From NCBI RefSeq assembly GCF_009557615.1, contig NZ_CP045652.1:2170001-2234000 (forward strand): DNA of 64,000 nucleotides, in the 5' to 3' direction. The notes under the pieces are model-generated. The model searched no databases. It was not told where the DNA came from and worked only from the letters and a program-made list of their open reading frames with translations. A program made the position numbers and the translations under genes. Origin of the DNA: Sphingobacteruim zhuxiongii (lineage in GTDB: Bacteria; Bacteroidota; Bacteroidia; Sphingobacteriales; Sphingobacteriaceae). This document shows positions 1 through 6,942 of the stretch, piece by piece (position 1 is the stretch's first letter; each line of letters begins with the position of its first letter).

Positions 1-1
1 A

Positions 2-1288
2 AATAGCGTACAATGGGATGGTGATGTAGATAAGCTACATCAGTTATTAACCAAATACCTTAAAGGATGGGTGCAAAAGAACCTGTCAAATTTTGACGAT
101 TATATAGCAATCTCGTCATTGACTATTGAGTATCTATTACCCGAAAAAGAGGGAACAATACAAAACCAATCTAAGCACCTAAAGCTGTTTTATCTTCCCT
201 CTTATTACCAAAATAAGCGAGATAACAATAAAACGTATTCATGGCTTTTACACAAATTCTTATCTATTTGGTATAATATTCTTTTAAGAAATACCATTAT
301 TATGATTGTTCCGACCGTCTTATTAATCGTGATAAGTATTTGCAGAATTCAGACTGACAGTGGGTTTCAAGAACGGCTTACAAAATCTTACGACTATATA
401 AATATAGCGAGTGGAATTATCGCTTCCTTTGTCTTGGGTTTCCTAATCAACAAAGTCATTACGATACGACAAGATAAATTAAAATATACGAGGACAATAA
501 GGAGACTTTCTAACAAACTAACCTATTTCAGAAAGATTTGCTTTAACCTCACAAGAGACCATAATTTTTGGACTAAAGATAAGCCATTTTATAATTCTTA
601 TGAATACGCTAATTCGATAAAGAGCGACATAACATTTGAAGAATACTTTTACCCAAACTATGATGATGATATTGAATATGCAAAATATCGTTCATTTTAT
701 AGGGATGATGTATCTCATAGTGTAGTGTTGTTGGTGCTTCAATTAGAAATGATGGCTGACGATTCTTTTTTACGCTCTGGACTAACATATACGGAATTTC
801 CATCAAATCACATTTATTCTCATGGAGAAATGGAAAAATTCATCTTATTTAGCGATGCTAATCAGATTTGGTATTGTTGTTCAGAAGTGAAGATATTCCC
901 CAAAAACTTTCAAAATTCATACTACATACAAGAAATAATTGAGGAATATAACCGCATTTATCCAAAAAATAAAATTGAAAGCCTTTCAAGAGACAACTTA
1001 GAAGCCATCAGCTTGGATTTTCAATATAGAATTATCCCACGTCTTTATAATTTAACTAAGGCTGTAGATGCTGATTTGCCGTTGACAATTAAGTACTTTA
1101 CCACAACTTTCTCACTGTTATTAGCTTTTGGACTAATTATTCCAACGCTAACCTATATTTTTATTGATGGGTCATATGCGTTTATGAGTATTTTTGTCGT
1201 GATGGGAATTATTGGACACATATTGCTTACGCTTAAATCGGTATTGGTGACGGAAAACTCTTTGGATAGAAAATCTGATTATTTGTAA
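2..1288 (+). CDS. Hypothetical four-helix membrane protein, 5'-truncated by the window edge
   Basis: The reading frame is open from base 2 with no stop, so the gene starts upstream of the window; the GTG at 71 is probably internal. Numbered from that GTG, hydrophobic segments lie near residues 74-92 and 110-130, then a long polar domain of about 200 residues rich in Tyr, Asp and Asn, then two more segments near 344-364 and 369-390. The large middle domain is therefore probably on one side of the membrane, between two helical hairpins. I do not recognise the family. It lies in the element and has no partner on its strand for the next 295 bases. Function unknown. Confidence 0.6.
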   Translation, partial: NSVQWDGDVDKLHQLLTKYLKGWVQKNLSNFDDYIAISSLTIEYLLPEKEGTIQNQSKHLKLFYLPSYYQNKRDNNKTYSWLLHKFLSIWYNILLRNTIIMIVPTVLLIVISICRIQTDSGFQERLTKSYDYINIASGIIASFVLGFLINKVITIRQDKLKYTRTIRRLSNKLTYFRKICFNLTRDHNFWTKDKPFYNSYEYANSIKSDITFEEYFYPNYDDDIEYAKYRSFYRDDVSHSVVLLVLQLEMMADDSFLRSGLTYTEFPSNHIYSHGEMEKFILFSDANQIWYCCSEVKIFPKNFQNSYYIQEIIEEYNRIYPKNKIESLSRDNLEAISLDFQYRIIPRLYNLTKAVDADLPLTIKYFTTTFSLLLAFGLIIPTLTYIFIDGSYAFMSIFVVMGIIGHILLTLKSVLVTENSLDRKSDYL

Positions 1289-1419
1289 AAAAGGAATTAA
1301 TTACAGCAGAAATTGTAGGAATGATTTCGGATTGCGTAAAACAATCTACATCGTTATCTTTGCTGATAGAAAAATATAAAATACTTAAAGTGTTTTTGCT
1401 TTAAGTCTTGGTACTGAAA

Positions 1420-1510
1420 ACTGGTAATTTTTATATCTCCGAGACAATAAGTAAGAACGCTCACGCTATAGGCGTGGGCGCTCGCTTATTTGGAGATAAG
1501 GTATACCAGT
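1420..1510. promoter_or_regulatory. Long multi-segment hairpin upstream of the receiver gene
   Basis: Four nested complementary blocks make one long stem: ACTGGTA 1420-1426 with TACCAGT 1504-1510; TATCTCC 1434-1440 with GGAGATA 1492-1498; AATAAG 1446-1451 with CTTATT 1485-1490; and GCTCACGC 1459-1466 with GCGTGGGC 1472-1479 (one G-T wobble). An alternative outer pairing is GTACTG 1411-1416 with CAGTAC 1507-1512. No T-run follows, so it is not a simple terminator. It could be an RNA leader, a cruciform, or a protein-binding or transfer site of the element. The complementarity is read directly; the role is unknown. Confidence 0.6.
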
Positions 1511-1529
1511 ACCCCAGTATCGAGTAAGT

Positions 1530-1567
1530 GTAGTTGCCTGCGCTTTTTTTATTGCAGGTTTCGCTAC
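1530..1567 (+). promoter_or_regulatory. Second leader hairpin before the receiver gene
   Basis: GTAG 1530-1533 and CCTGC 1537-1541 can pair with GCAGG 1554-1558 and CTAC 1564-1567 around a T-rich loop. It sits 16 bases before the ATG at 1584 and directly follows the long hairpin, so the receiver mRNA would have a two-hairpin 5' leader. It could hide or expose the start region; no Shine-Dalgarno sequence is visible. Confidence 0.4.
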
Positions 1568-1583
1568 TTTTAAAACAGATGTT

Positions 1584-2027
1584 ATGGATACTGGAAAAGA
1601 CAACAAAAACAATGTCTGTGTAGCGGTCATAGATGACAATGCACAGCTTCGGGATATATCCGTAAATCAGCTTGAAAATTCGGGTTATACGGTATTGTTC
1701 CAAACAGGTGTCGGGCAGGAAGCCCTGCAAAAGTTAAAAGAGCATGACGGGTGGCCGGATGTCTGTATCATCGAGGAAGACTTTGCCACCGCTAAACTTT
1801 TGCTCGAAAAGCATCCCGATTTAAAAATCCTAATTTCAAGTACGCAAGATGACACGGAAAGTATAACGGATATGCTAAAGGCAGGTGTTTCGGGCTATAT
1901 ATTGAAATTCGCCGACCCCAATGAAATGCTAACCGCCGTTAAAGTACTGAGTGAAAACAAAAAATATTTCAGTGTTGGGATTAGCGGTACAGCAACGGAA
2001 TATTTTAAAAGTCAACCCCAATCTTAG
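1584..2027 (+). CDS. Stand-alone receiver-domain protein with Glu at the phosphoacceptor site
   Basis: The 147-residue protein is a single response-regulator receiver domain without an output domain. The acidic pair is D17-D18, the conserved Ser/Thr position lies in the ILISST strand, and the conserved Lys is in GYILKFAD. In the motif that normally reads PDVxxxD, the sequence is PDVCIIE, which puts Glu64 at the phosphoacceptor position. The fold is known to signal through Asp phosphorylation; a Glu there can mimic the phosphorylated state or mark a pseudo-receiver, so a phosphorylation-independent adaptor role is inferred. No histidine kinase is nearby. A highly structured leader precedes it on the element. 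Confidence 0.75.
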   Translation: MDTGKDNKNNVCVAVIDDNAQLRDISVNQLENSGYTVLFQTGVGQEALQKLKEHDGWPDVCIIEEDFATAKLLLEKHPDLKILISSTQDDTESITDMLKAGVSGYILKFADPNEMLTAVKVLSENKKYFSVGISGTATEYFKSQPQS

Positions 2028-2036
2028 GTTTCTTTG

Positions 2037-2074
2037 CTACTTTCTTTTTCGTCTCAACTCATGAAAGAAAGTAG
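2037..2074. other. 11-bp inverted repeat between receiver gene and ardA
   Basis: CTACTTTCTTT 2037-2047 is complementary to AAAGAAAGTAG 2064-2074. It lies 10 bases after the receiver gene stop, between two convergent genes, and may end transcription weakly, although no clean T-run follows on either strand. The rest of the gap up to 2262 holds nothing I can identify. Confidence 0.4.
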
Positions 2075-2262
2075 TCAATACTGCGCAACCTATTTGGAAA
2101 ATGCAAGTAAGGAACGGCGGAGCGGAAGCATTTAACAAAGGGGTTGTTCCGCTTTCCGCAAAAAAGACTGTTACGACCTGGGGAGGATCTGTCTTTTTTG
2201 CCCGTGCGATTTTTCGGGTGAAATAACGGGACCGGCTTACCGCTCCCGTAAAAAAATCGTGT

Positions 2263-2796
2263 TTATGAATTGTAGAATACGTAACCGCTATCACTCCAAT
2301 AGTCACCGCTAAACAGGTCACGGGCATAAGCCTCATAATCGAAATACTGCTTTGCAAATTCGGGCAAGTCCATTTGCTCTACCTGCTCATAGGCAAAATC
2401 TTCCTCGTCCTTGTATTCGCCTATATAATCATCGTCAAAATCGCTCATTAGGTCGCTTATATCGGTCTCGGATAGCTTACGGTGTCCGTTGTCACACCAT
2501 ATTAAAAATGCCTCTTTCCGGCTCTCGTCCATGTCTTTCAAAGCCTCCAAAACCTCAAAAATGTTGTTGCTTATCCAACTTTCGCCGATTAAGCCGTTCG
2601 GGATATTCTCGTAATCTTGAAACATAAATTCGGGGTCTGCCTCGTCATTGTGCAGTTCCTTGCAAGCGGTATAAAATTCGTCGCTGTTTGCATAATCGGA
2701 AAGGTCAAGCCATTTTCCGAAGATTGAACCGTCATTGTATTTTCCATATGTGCCGACATATACTCTTGCTTCCGATGTGTTTATTTGATGTTTCAT
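2263..2796 (-). CDS. ardA: ArdA-family antirestriction protein
   Basis: The 177-residue, strongly acidic protein matches the ArdA family: an N-terminal RVYVGTYGKYNDGS strand region, LDLSDY, the DPEFMFQDYE block, GLIGESW, and the C-terminal EDFAYE, YFDYEAYARDLF and DYWSDSGYVF blocks. ArdA proteins are dimeric DNA mimics that bind and block type I restriction enzymes and protect incoming mobile DNA. The start at 2796 was chosen because family homology begins there; the open frame continues 36 codons upstream without resemblance. A purine-rich AGAAAAGAA precedes this ATG. It fits the mobile-element setting next to the serine recombinase. Confidence 0.88.
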   Translation of the reverse strand: MKHQINTSEARVYVGTYGKYNDGSIFGKWLDLSDYANSDEFYTACKELHNDEADPEFMFQDYENIPNGLIGESWISNNIFEVLEALKDMDESRKEAFLIWCDNGHRKLSETDISDLMSDFDDDYIGEYKDEEDFAYEQVEQMDLPEFAKQYFDYEAYARDLFSGDYWSDSGYVFYNS

Positions 2797-3286
2797 TTCT
2801 TTTCTGTTTTGAATTAATTTTTTTGATTTATTCGGCAATGAGAGGTGGTACTGTTGTTTTGTTTCAATACCATTTCCAATGCTTATATTCCTCATGCCTG
2901 ACATTTTTTTTATTCGTGTAAAGAGCCGGAGTATGCTGTGTTTCGTTTCGGGAGCAGTTTAGGTTAGTGTTTAGGAGGCACAAGGTTTTGGAAAACAAAT
3001 ACTACCCAACGGGTGGAGATTTTTTTTCAAACTTGCATGACCTTTTGCCTCCGTTAAGAACACGGACATACCTTTGCTCCATGAAACGTGAACAATAGGC
3101 ATACCCGCTTTTTAGGCATAACCAAACGTGGAAGTAATGAGGATAGCATTGCCGAAATGGTTCTAAACAGGCAGACTATGCCAAGTAATTCAACCCAAAG
3201 ACACAATCCAATACCCACTCCATCAGTACGATAAGTTTGCCTGTGCGGATTAATCCGCTCGGTTAACAGGCAAAAATCAATTGAAG
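2797..3286. other. 490-bp non-coding region of the element with inverted repeats
   Basis: No convincing gene lies here. An imperfect inverted repeat pairs GGAGGCACAAGG 2974-2985 with CCTTTTGCCTCC 3041-3052 (one mismatch, 55-base spacer). A direct repeat of AGGCATA(A)CC flanks 3100-3125. A nested palindrome at 3239-3271 is listed separately. The region separates the minus-strand ardA from the plus-strand recombinase unit, so it should hold both promoters; it could also be a transfer origin or accessory recombination site, which is inference only. Confidence 0.4.
3239..3271. promoter_or_regulatory. Nested palindrome, candidate operator of the recombinase unit
   Basis: A perfect 14-bp palindrome, GCGGATTAATCCGC, spans 3245-3258 and is nested inside GCCTGT 3239-3244 / ACAGGC 3266-3271. 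It ends 16 bases before the ATG of the small gene at 3287, where a repressor or recombinase control protein would be expected to bind. No T-run follows, which argues against a terminator. Confidence 0.5.
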
Positions 3287-3448
3287 ATGGAGAAAGAAAA
3301 AGCGAACAATTTAACACCCGAAAGAGTTGTGCAAATCTTGAAAAAGAAAGGAACAGAGGTCGATATAGAGGAAGCAAAAACCATCTTGGATTTTGTTAAG
3401 AAGATGGCTCATATTGCAGTTAACCAGTATCTAAGAGGAAAACTTTAA
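3287..3448 (+). CDS. 53-residue helical protein upstream of the recombinase
   Basis: An ATG at 3287 opens a 53-residue frame starting MEKEKANNLTPERVVQIL and ending with NQYLRGKL. It is lysine-rich and predicted mostly helical, with an LTPE-type helix start and a KKGTEVDIEEAKTIL segment. The purine-rich TTGAAG precedes the start, and the recombinase begins 26 bases after its stop, so the two are probably co-transcribed. Position and size resemble a recombination directionality factor or a small regulator, but I do not recognise the family. The high content of ordinary codons and the tight spacing support a real gene. Confidence 0.6.
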   Translation: MEKEKANNLTPERVVQILKKKGTEVDIEEAKTILDFVKKMAHIAVNQYLRGKL

Positions 3449-3474
3449 TCTAATGAACAAGGAGAACTGTTGTG

Positions 3475-5067
3475 ATGAGAAAGGCAGATTTATACATACG
3501 TGTATCGACAGACGAGCAGGCGGACAAAGGATATTCGCAACGTGACCAAGAAGACCGATTAAGGAGATATTGTGAATTAAAAGGCATTCCAGTAAGAGAT
3601 GTGTACATAGAAGACCATTCGGCAAAATCTTTCAAACGTCCAGAGTGGCAGAAATATTTATCCAACCTACGTAAAACAAAGAACAACAAAGCGGGGTCAA
3701 TAATACTATTTACCAAATGGGATAGGTTCAGTAGAAACGCAGGGGACGCGTACCAAATGATTAACCAGTTACGGACACATGGCGTTGAACCTGTGGCAAT
3801 AGAACAGCCCTTAGACCTTACCATTCCCGAAAACAAAATCATGCTTGCGTTCTATCTTGCTTCACCGGAAGTGGAAAACGACAGGCGTGCATTGAACGTT
3901 TTTCACGGAATGCGCAGGGCGAAAAAAGAGGGGCGTTATATGGGGACTGCTCCATTGGGATACGTCAACAAGATAACAGAGGGCAAAAAGAAATTCATTG
4001 CCCCACATGACTTTGAAGCACCGCTTTTGAAATGGGCGTTTGAACAAATCGTTTCCAATAACTTCAATACCGAACAGATATGGAAAATGGTTCGGGAAAA
4101 AGCCGATGGAAAAGGTCGGTTCAGCAAAAATAACTTTTGGGTAGCCGTCCGAAACCCCTTGTACTGTGGCAAAATATTCATTCCTCCCTACAAAGAGGAA
4201 AAGGGATATTTTGTCAAAGGACAGCATGAGCCATTAATCAGCGAAAAGACGTTTGCGGATGTACAGGAAATTCTCGATGGGAGAAAGAGGGTTGTAAAGC
4301 CTAAAATCGTAGCTATGGACAATCTACCGCTTAGAGGGTTTCTCAAATGTCCTAAATGCGACCGTATGCTGACCGGAAGTGCCTCAAAGGGAAAGATGGG
4401 TAACTACTATTACTACTATCATTGTAGTTCAGCCTGCGGTACAAGGTTCAAAGCGGAAACGGCTAACGAGGCTTTCTTAAAGCAACTGCGGTATATGTCG
4501 CCAAAAGAAGGCATGGTCGATGTTTTTATCGAAGCCTTTATAAAAGACTTCAACAACAAGACCAAAGCCCAAAACACCGAACGGACAAATATCATAAGTG
4601 AGATTGACGCATTGAATAAACGCTATCAAAATGCACTTTTAAAGAATGCCGATGGAGAAATGGCAGATGACGACTTTCAAGAAGTAAAGAAATTGACCAA
4701 AGGCAAGATTGAGGTTTTGGAAAGAAGATTAAACGACTTGGCCGTAGTGGGTACGGAGATTAAAGACTTAGTGGCTTCCACCTTAAAAAAGGTCGCAAAC
4801 ATTGATAGACGCTATGAAAACGGCGATATTGAGGAAAAAAGGCTTATAGTGAGTTCGATGTTCCCTGATTTTTTGGAATTTGACGGAACACGACATCGAA
4901 CTCCAAGACTAAATTCTGCCATTGCTCTTATCTATCAGAATAACAGCAAATTACAGGGCAAAAAAAATGGGACAAGTCTATCGTTTTTAGACTTGTCCCA
5001 AGAAGTGATCCCGCTGGGATTCGAACCCAGGACCCATACATTAAAAGTGTATTGCTCTACCAGCTGA
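3475..5067 (+). CDS. Large serine recombinase, 3' end running into tRNA-Lys
   Basis: The protein has an N-terminal resolvase catalytic domain with YIRVSTDEQ (catalytic Ser11 from the ATG), then FTKWDRFSRN, a recombinase domain around residues 160-270, a zinc ribbon with CPKC near 291-294 and a CSSAC pair near 316-320, and a C-terminal coiled coil. Large serine integrases cut both strands at short att cores and integrate or excise elements. AAGGAG at 3459-3464 is an unusually good Shine-Dalgarno for this phylum; it serves GTG 3472 or ATG 3475. The last ~36 residues are encoded by the tRNA terminator hairpin and the antisense of tRNA-Lys, so the C-terminal tail is supplied by the integration site. 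Confidence 0.9.
   Translation: MRKADLYIRVSTDEQADKGYSQRDQEDRLRRYCELKGIPVRDVYIEDHSAKSFKRPEWQKYLSNLRKTKNNKAGSIILFTKWDRFSRNAGDAYQMINQLRTHGVEPVAIEQPLDLTIPENKIMLAFYLASPEVENDRRALNVFHGMRRAKKEGRYMGTAPLGYVNKITEGKKKFIAPHDFEAPLLKWAFEQIVSNNFNTEQIWKMVREKADGKGRFSKNNFWVAVRNPLYCGKIFIPPYKEEKGYFVKGQHEPLISEKTFADVQEILDGRKRVVKPKIVAMDNLPLRGFLKCPKCDRMLTGSASKGKMGNYYYYYHCSSACGTRFKAETANEAFLKQLRYMSPKEGMVDVFIEAFIKDFNNKTKAQNTERTNIISEIDALNKRYQNALLKNADGEMADDDFQEVKKLTKGKIEVLERRLNDLAVVGTEIKDLVASTLKKVANIDRRYENGDIEEKRLIVSSMFPDFLEFDGTRHRTPRLNSAIALIYQNNSKLQGKKNGTSLSFLDLSQEVIPLGFEPRTHTLKVYCSTS
4961..5000 (-). terminator. Terminator of tRNA-Lys, inside the recombinase frame
   Basis: A perfect 13-bp stem, TGGGACAAGTCTA 4968-4980 with TAGACTTGTCCCA 4988-5000 and a 7-base loop, is followed on the minus strand by a run of Ts (A-run 4960-4967 on the plus strand). 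It lies just downstream of tRNA-Lys in the minus direction, and is translated as part of the recombinase tail on the plus strand. Confidence 0.85.
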
Positions 5068-5078
5068 GCTACGGAATC
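5006..5078 (-). tRNA. tRNA-Lys (anticodon TTT)
   Basis: On the minus strand the 73-base sequence folds as a full cloverleaf: acceptor GATTCCG with CGGGATC (one T4-G69 wobble), D-arm GCTC/GAGC, anticodon arm ATACA-CTTTTAA-TGTAT with TTT anticodon, T-arm CTGGG-TTCGAAT-CCCAG, discriminator A. CCA is not encoded. It appears to be the integration target or neighbour of the mobile element, whose recombinase gene overlaps 5006-5067 on the other strand. The 3' acceptor half could derive from the element if the crossover fell inside the gene. Confidence 0.95.
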
Positions 5079-5121
5079 TTGTACTTAATTTCTTTCGTAC
5101 CCTTCGTTGTTTGAAGTGATG

Positions 5122-5152
5122 CAAAGGTAGCTTTTTTACCTTTAATTGCAAA
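5122..5152 (-). promoter_or_regulatory. Promoter of tRNA-Lys
   Basis: Read on the minus strand, TACCTTTG (5129-5122) matches the Bacteroidota -7 consensus TAnnTTTG, and TTTGC (5152-5148) supplies the upstream TTG element with an 18-base spacer. Transcription would begin about 40 bases before the tRNA. Confidence 0.7.
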
Positions 5153-5300
5153 TTATGACGCGCTTTTTTTTCTAAAAAATATCAAACTCCCTCATTTTAA
5201 AAGGAATAAATTTTCAGGGTTTAAACCTATGCCAGTCCACTTTCCGAGAATCCACATGAAAATTAAATATACAGTACACTTGCAGATTATTAAAAATAAA

Positions 5301-5332
5301 GTGATATATTAGTGATATCAAAATAATATCAT
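5301..5332. promoter_or_regulatory. Repeated GTGATAT sites, candidate operator
   Basis: GTGATAT occurs at 5301-5307 and 5312-5318, exactly 11 bp apart, with an inverted copy ATATCAT at 5326-5332. The array ends 13 bases before the SPFH start. Ribbon-helix-helix dimers bind short repeats one helical turn apart, and the second gene of the unit is such a protein, so autoregulation is inferred. Confidence 0.45.
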
Positions 5333-5345
5333 TATATCTAACGTT

Positions 5346-6218
5346 ATGGAAAGAATTATTAAACCAGCATCAGGCTATTTAGCGCTACTAATCTTACTGT
5401 TAACTATTGTTGGCGGGGGATATTCGATTTACTTTATGGTCTCTACGGGACAGAAAGGATTGGGCTTATTTATGTTGTTTTTATCCTTTGTTTTCTTCCT
5501 AATTATAGCAAATCGGCTTTTAATTGTAAATCCGAACCATTCTAGAGTATTAAATTTATTTGGAAAGTATAGAGGTACGATTAAGGACAATGGCTTATTT
5601 TTCATCAATCCGTTTTATACGGCGCAGCGGATTAGCTTACGTTCGGAGAACTTACAAGGGCACACGTTGAAGGTTAATGATAAGATGGGTAATCCAATAG
5701 AGATTGCTGCAGTTATTGTTTGGAAGATAGGAGATACCTACAAGGCGGCATACGATGTACAGAGCTATAACGACTATGTGCGCGTACAGAGTGAGGCAGC
5801 GGTACGTCATTTGGCGGTGAGTTTTGCTTACGACAACTTTGAGGATCAGCATGCTGAGATTACCTTGCGTGAGGGTGGAGATGCTGTCAATGCGATCCTG
5901 GAGAATGAGTTGACGGAACGTTTGGCGAAGGCGGGAGTTATTGTTGAGGAGGCGCGTATCAGCCACTTGGCTTATGCGGCGGAAATCGCGGGAGCGATGC
6001 TACAGCGTCAACAAGCAACGGCGATTGTTGCAGCACGTGCAAAGATTGTCGAAGGTGCAGTAGGCATGGTAGACATGGCCTTAAAGAAGCTTTCGGAGGA
6101 GAATATTGTTGAGTTGGATGATGAGAAGAAAGCATCGATGGTGAGCAACCTGATGGTCGTTCTATGTGGAGAGAAGGCGGCACAACCTGTTGTTAACGCG
6201 GGTACCCTGTACAATTAA
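5346..6218 (+). CDS. SPFH/Band 7 domain membrane protein
   Basis: This 290-residue protein has two N-terminal hydrophobic segments (about 9-31 and 37-55), then an SPFH domain containing LIVNPNHSRVLNLFGKYRG, INPFYTAQRISLR and VIVWKIGD. A helical region follows, with Glu- and Ala-rich stretches such as ISHLAYAAEIAGAMLQRQQA. SPFH proteins form oligomeric membrane scaffolds (stomatin, flotillin, HflK/C). It is followed after 46 bases by an Arc-type DNA-binding protein, a pairing I know from other Bacteroidota and Gammaproteobacteria. The specific role is unknown; a membrane-stress or membrane-organisation unit is plausible. Confidence 0.85.
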   Translation: MERIIKPASGYLALLILLLTIVGGGYSIYFMVSTGQKGLGLFMLFLSFVFFLIIANRLLIVNPNHSRVLNLFGKYRGTIKDNGLFFINPFYTAQRISLRSENLQGHTLKVNDKMGNPIEIAAVIVWKIGDTYKAAYDVQSYNDYVRVQSEAAVRHLAVSFAYDNFEDQHAEITLREGGDAVNAILENELTERLAKAGVIVEEARISHLAYAAEIAGAMLQRQQATAIVAARAKIVEGAVGMVDMALKKLSEENIVELDDEKKASMVSNLMVVLCGEKAAQPVVNAGTLYN

Positions 6219-6264
6219 TCGAGATAAACGGGGACAACCCGACAAAATAAAAAAGCAGAATAGC

Positions 6265-6453
6265 ATGAAGAAAAGTTTTGTGATCCGTGTGGACGATGAA
6301 TTGTACAAGCAGCTGGAAAAGTGGGCGCATGATGAATTCAGAAGTGTCAATGGACAAATAGAATATCTTATTCATACTAGTTTACAGAAAGCTGGAAGAA
6401 TGAAAAAGACGACAGCGAAGGCTAAAAAAGAAAGCGATCAGGATAATTCCTGA
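6265..6453 (+). CDS. Arc-type ribbon-helix-helix DNA-binding protein
   Basis: The 62-residue protein begins KKSFVIRVDDELYKQLEKWA, a typical ribbon-helix-helix beta strand and first helix, continues with EFRSVNGQIEYLIHTSL as the second helix, and ends in a Lys-rich tail. The start at 6265 is preferred because the homology begins there; the frame stays open upstream through the end of the SPFH gene. Such proteins usually bind DNA as dimers of dimers and repress their own operon; the GTGATAT repeats before the SPFH gene are the obvious candidate site. Its stop lies inside the terminator stem. Confidence 0.82.
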   Translation: MKKSFVIRVDDELYKQLEKWAHDEFRSVNGQIEYLIHTSLQKAGRMKKTTAKAKKESDQDNS

Positions 6454-6462
6454 TCGCTTTTT
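6431..6462 (+). terminator. Terminator overlapping the end of the Arc-type gene
   Basis: AAAGCGATCAGGA 6431-6443 pairs with TCCTGATCGCTTT 6448-6460 around a TAAT loop, followed by a short T-run. The stop codon 6451-6453 is inside the stem. The A-rich left side may also end the convergent gene at 6467. Confidence 0.8.
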
Positions 6463-6466
6463 ATAT

Positions 6467-6769
6467 TTAATCCCGGCGGATAAATTCTCTATCCTCATCC
6501 GTCAATCCATCATCAGTATCGAGAAATTCATCATCCTCCGATTGCGGAGCAACGGTATTTGTCACCCCATATTCCTTCGGGTGTTTATTTTTTCGACGAA
6601 ATAAAATCCCTCCAACAACGACACCAAGTAGGAAAAATACCCCTAATATCAACAGCTTGGAAGTTCGGATATAACCAAACAGCCAAAAACTGGCCTCTTC
6701 TTTGTTATTAAACAGAATAACTAATAGTAAAGCTAAAAGTATGGCGACAATAATGGTCTTTGGTTTCAT
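6467..6769 (-). CDS. LapA-domain-like small membrane protein
   Basis: The 100-residue protein has two membrane helices, about residues 5-20 and 38-58, with ILFNNKEEASFWLFG between them and an RRKNK basic stretch after the second, then a polar acidic tail. This layout matches LapA/DUF1049-domain proteins, which in proteobacteria take part in lipopolysaccharide assembly. In Bacteroidota the role is not established. It stands alone, convergent with the SPFH/Arc unit. Confidence 0.65.
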   Translation of the reverse strand: MKPKTIIVAILLALLLVILFNNKEEASFWLFGYIRTSKLLILGVFFLLGVVVGGILFRRKNKHPKEYGVTNTVAPQSEDDEFLDTDDGLTDEDREFIRRD

Positions 6770-6942
6770 ACGCTTGTATTTAAAACAAAGCTATTAAAAA
6801 TACCGAGAATGAAAAATCGAAGTATGTCGTCTACACGAAGATGCAGCAGACCGAAATGCAAGGCTATAATAGGCTACACATGAAATAATACCGACGAAAA
6901 AGCGTTTTATTAAAGCAATCAAGTTTAAACTTAACACACATT

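Larger units (their letters stand above)
1..4967. mobile_element. Right end of an integrated element next to tRNA-Lys (left end outside window)
   Basis: The stretch carries element-type genes only: an ArdA antirestriction protein, a stand-alone receiver protein, a 53-residue protein and, outermost, a large serine recombinase pointing at the tRNA-Lys gene. Host-type genes begin right after the tRNA. The junction is placed, by inference, just before the tRNA terminator hairpin at 4968, because the recombinase frame continues through that hairpin into the tRNA. No direct repeat marking the other att site can be seen because the left end lies outside the window. ArdA suggests transfer between cells (an ICE or mobilizable island), but no relaxase, VirD4 or Tra gene is in view. 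Confidence 0.6.

Noticed and set aside
9..70. GTG at 71 as the true start of the first gene
   Set aside because: The frame is open to base 2 without a stop, so the gene is truncated by the window edge.
2797..2904. Longer N-terminus of ardA (from 2904)
   Set aside because: ArdA homology starts at the ATG at 2796; the extra 36 residues have no resemblance.
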